From the NCBI GenBank assembly GCA_009699615.1, contig WLNV01000096.1, positions 1-6,309 on the forward strand: a stretch of 6,309 nt of DNA. Reading direction: 5' to 3'. The translations under genes and the position numbers were made by a program. Below are positions 4,335 through 6,309 of the stretch, one piece after another. The number at the start of each line of letters is the position of its first letter. Position 1 is the first letter of the stretch. The stretch is from Actinomycetota bacterium (GTDB lineage: Bacteria > Actinomycetota > Thermoleophilia > Solirubrobacterales > Solirubrobacteraceae). The notes under the pieces are model-generated. The model was not told the DNA's origin and searched no databases. It saw nothing but the letters and a program-made list of their open reading frames with translations.

Positions 4335-6309
4335 GTGTCTGCCCCTCAATCTGTCCATCTCCACGTTCACTCCGAGTACTCGTTGCTCGATGGCGCCTGC
4401 GCGATCGACTCGCTTGCCGAGCAGGCGGCGAGCTTCGGCCAGTCGGCGCTTGCGCTGACCGACCACGGCGTGATGAACGGTGCCGTCGAGCACTACCAGG
4501 CCTGTATTAAGCACGGAATCAAGCCAATTCTCGGCTGCGAGATCTACTACGCCGAGAAGCCAACACCCGGCGCGAGCGGCAAGAATGAGCACAACCACCT
4601 GACTCTGCTGGCCTCCAGCGATGCCGGTTACCGCAACCTCGTAAAGCTTTGTTCCGACGGTTTCCTAGAGGGGCTCGAGCGTGGCAAGCCGACCGTTGAC
4701 ATGGCCCAGATCGACAGCCACAGCGAAGGGCTGATCGCTCTGACCGGGTGCCTCGCATCACGCTTCGCTGGCCGGCTCGCTGACGGCCGCGACGATGAGG
4801 CTCGCGCCCACGTCGATCAGCTCGTCGGTGCGCTCGGCGCTGAGAACGTTTACTTCGAAATTCAGAACAACGGCATCGCCGCTCAGGACCGGGCCAACGA
4901 AGGGATCGTCCGGATCTCGCGCGAGATGGGTGGCTCGCTGGTCGGAACCGGCGACGTTCATTACCTGCGCCACGAAGATCACCGTCACCACACCGCGCTG
5001 CTCTGCGTGCAGACGAAGTCAACGCTCGCCGACCCGCGGATGATCTTTGAGACGAACGAGTTCTACCTCCGCAACAACGAGCAGATGGCCGAGTCGTTCA
5101 AGCAGTGGCCTGAAGCGATTGCGTCGACCGTCGAGATCGCCGACCGCTGCAACGTTGAGCTGGAGTTGGGTCGGCAACTGATCCCTCGGTTCCTGCCCGA
5201 CGGTGAAGACGAGAAGGCCTACCTTGCCCAGCTCGTCGGCGAGGGGCTGCGTGAGCGGTATGGCGAGCCGCCGCCGGCCGAAGCGATCGAGCGGATGGAG
5301 ATGGAGCTCGCCGTAATTGACCGCATGGGCTTCAACGCCTACTTCCTAATCGTTTGGGATTTCGTCCGTTGGGCTAGAGAGAACGGCATCGTCGTAGGGC
5401 CCGGCCGTGGTTCGGCGGCAGGCTCGATCGTCGCGTACACGCTCGCAATCACCGACGTTGACCCGCTCCGCTACGACCTTCTGTTCGAACGTTTTCTAAA
5501 CCCCGAGCGCGTGTCGATGCCGGATATTGACATCGATTTCTCGGTGCGTGGCCGCGAGCGCGTGATCCAGTACGTCACCGAGAAGTACGGCCGCGAATCG
5601 GTCGCGCAGATCGTCACCTTCGGCCGCATGTTCCCGCGGCAGGCAACTCGCGACGCAGCGAGAGTTCTCGGCCACGATTACGGAGCCGGCGACAGGCTCG
5701 CGAAGTTGATCCCCGATCCAATCCAGGGCCGCCCGCCAAGCTTCGACGACTGCATGAAGGAAGGCCAGCCGCTGCGCCAGGCTTGTGACGACGACCCGAC
5801 TGCCGCGCAGATCGTTGACGTCGCGCGCGGCCTTGAGGGAGTCGTACGGAACTCGTCGATCCACGCCGCCGCCGTTGTAATCGCCGACCGACCACTGACC
5901 GAGATCGTTCCCGTTCAGCTCGCTGACGCCAATACGACCGACGAGGATGGCAATCGCGTATACAAGGTCGTCACGCAGTTCTCGATGAAACCGGTAGAGC
6001 AGCTTGGCCTGCTGAAGATGGATTTCCTTGGTCTGCGAAACCTCGACGTGATTGAGGACGCGCTCGACATCATCGAACGCTCTGATGGCGAACGGCCGCA
6101 CATGGCCACGCTGCCGCTCGACGACGAAAAGACCTACGCGATGCTTTCTCGAGGCGACTCCGGCGGCGTCTTCCAGTTCGAATCGGAAGGGATGCAGGAC
6201 GCGCTGCGGACCGTCAAGCCGACCGAGTTCGACGACCTCGTCGCGCTCGTAGCGCTCTACCGCCCAGGGGCGATGGATCAGATCGGCACCTACGCCAAGG
6301 GCAAGCGCG
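4335..6309 (+). CDS. dnaE: DNA polymerase III alpha subunit, N-terminal part (runs off window)
   Basis: This is the replicative polymerase; 658 codons are visible of the roughly 1150-1200 usual. An N-terminal PHP domain (about 7-265) opens with HLHVHSEYSLLDG and keeps all nine expected metal ligands: H10, H12, D19, H44, E69, H88, C139, D207 and H209. In mycobacterial DnaE1 this site is the proofreading 3'-5' exonuclease, so the same is likely here. The C-family polymerase core follows: GFNAYFLIVWDF (332-343), the phosphate-binding GPGRGSAAGS (355-364), palm aspartates D399 and D401 in MPDIDIDF, and the third, D563, in LLKMDFLGL. GVFQFES (611-617) and YRPGAM (642-647) come next. Missing are the rest of the fingers, the clamp-binding motif and the OB fold. 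GTG 4335 is the only usable start after the preceding gene's stop and gives six residues before the first conserved histidine motif. No intein is seen at the visible catalytic motifs. Confidence 0.96.
   Translation, partial: MSAPQSVHLHVHSEYSLLDGACAIDSLAEQAASFGQSALALTDHGVMNGAVEHYQACIKHGIKPILGCEIYYAEKPTPGASGKNEHNHLTLLASSDAGYRNLVKLCSDGFLEGLERGKPTVDMAQIDSHSEGLIALTGCLASRFAGRLADGRDDEARAHVDQLVGALGAENVYFEIQNNGIAAQDRANEGIVRISREMGGSLVGTGDVHYLRHEDHRHHTALLCVQTKSTLADPRMIFETNEFYLRNNEQMAESFKQWPEAIASTVEIADRCNVELELGRQLIPRFLPDGEDEKAYLAQLVGEGLRERYGEPPPAEAIERMEMELAVIDRMGFNAYFLIVWDFVRWARENGIVVGPGRGSAAGSIVAYTLAITDVDPLRYDLLFERFLNPERVSMPDIDIDFSVRGRERVIQYVTEKYGRESVAQIVTFGRMFPRQATRDAARVLGHDYGAGDRLAKLIPDPIQGRPPSFDDCMKEGQPLRQACDDDPTAAQIVDVARGLEGVVRNSSIHAAAVVIADRPLTEIVPVQLADANTTDEDGNRVYKVVTQFSMKPVEQLGLLKMDFLGLRNLDVIEDALDIIERSDGERPHMATLPLDDEKTYAMLSRGDSGGVFQFESEGMQDALRTVKPTEFDDLVALVALYRPGAMDQIGTYAKGKR

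Noticed and set aside
4059..5022. Minus-strand open frames of 179 and 167 residues opposite the coiled-coil gene and the dnaE start
   Set aside because: Both are opposite well-supported coding sequence and have Arg/Ala-rich shadow composition.
5496..6101. 201-residue minus-strand open frame opposite the dnaE palm region
   Set aside because: It is antisense to the catalytic core of dnaE, where the sequence is constrained by the polymerase; no independent support.
11..6309. HIP1-like octamer (GCGATCGC), because CGATCG is frequent
   Set aside because: I did not find the full octamer by eye; the excess is in GATC and is explained mostly by codon context.

Overview
The window reads as a chromosomal housekeeping segment of a GC-rich actinobacterium. 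Protein style (an arginine-sensitive type of ArgB, an actinobacterial-looking DnaE with an intact PHP domain) and the promoter-proximal signals fit Actinobacteria, and I would guess the class Thermoleophilia (Solirubrobacterales-like). That assignment is an impression from protein wording, not a search. All supported genes lie on the + strand. The many antisense open frames are GC-rich shadows.

Layout: bases 1-10 may hold the stop codon of an upstream gene (argJ would be the usual neighbour). Then come argB (11-877) and argD (874-2049), which overlap by four bases (GTGA), and argG (2076-3341) after a 26-base gap. These three encode N-acetylglutamate kinase, acetylornithine aminotransferase and argininosuccinate synthase, so they cover the second, fourth and penultimate steps of arginine synthesis. 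argF and argR, often found between argD and argG in actinobacteria, are not here, and argH does not follow argG.

Between argG and the next housekeeping gene are two genes I do not recognise: a 64-residue protein with one membrane segment (3351-3545) and a 236-residue alanine/arginine/glutamate-rich coiled-coil protein with a proline-rich linker and a basic C-terminal helix (3572-4282). Last is dnaE (from GTG 4335, running off the right edge), the replicative DNA polymerase III alpha subunit. Its 658 visible codons include a PHP domain with all nine expected metal ligands and the three catalytic aspartates of the palm.

An unusual point is that argG, the small membrane gene and the coiled-coil gene all lack a convincing Shine-Dalgarno sequence but carry a TANNNT hexamer ending 6-7 bases before the start codon, and dnaE has one ending 9 bases before. 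This is the arrangement expected for leaderless transcripts. If so, the region is not one simple operon; it is a same-strand series of genes each with its own promoter. I see no mobile element, tRNA, rRNA, CRISPR array or convincing terminator. No gap between genes exceeds 60 bases. I do not find clear evidence of a new multi-gene system; the two orphan genes are the only candidates.
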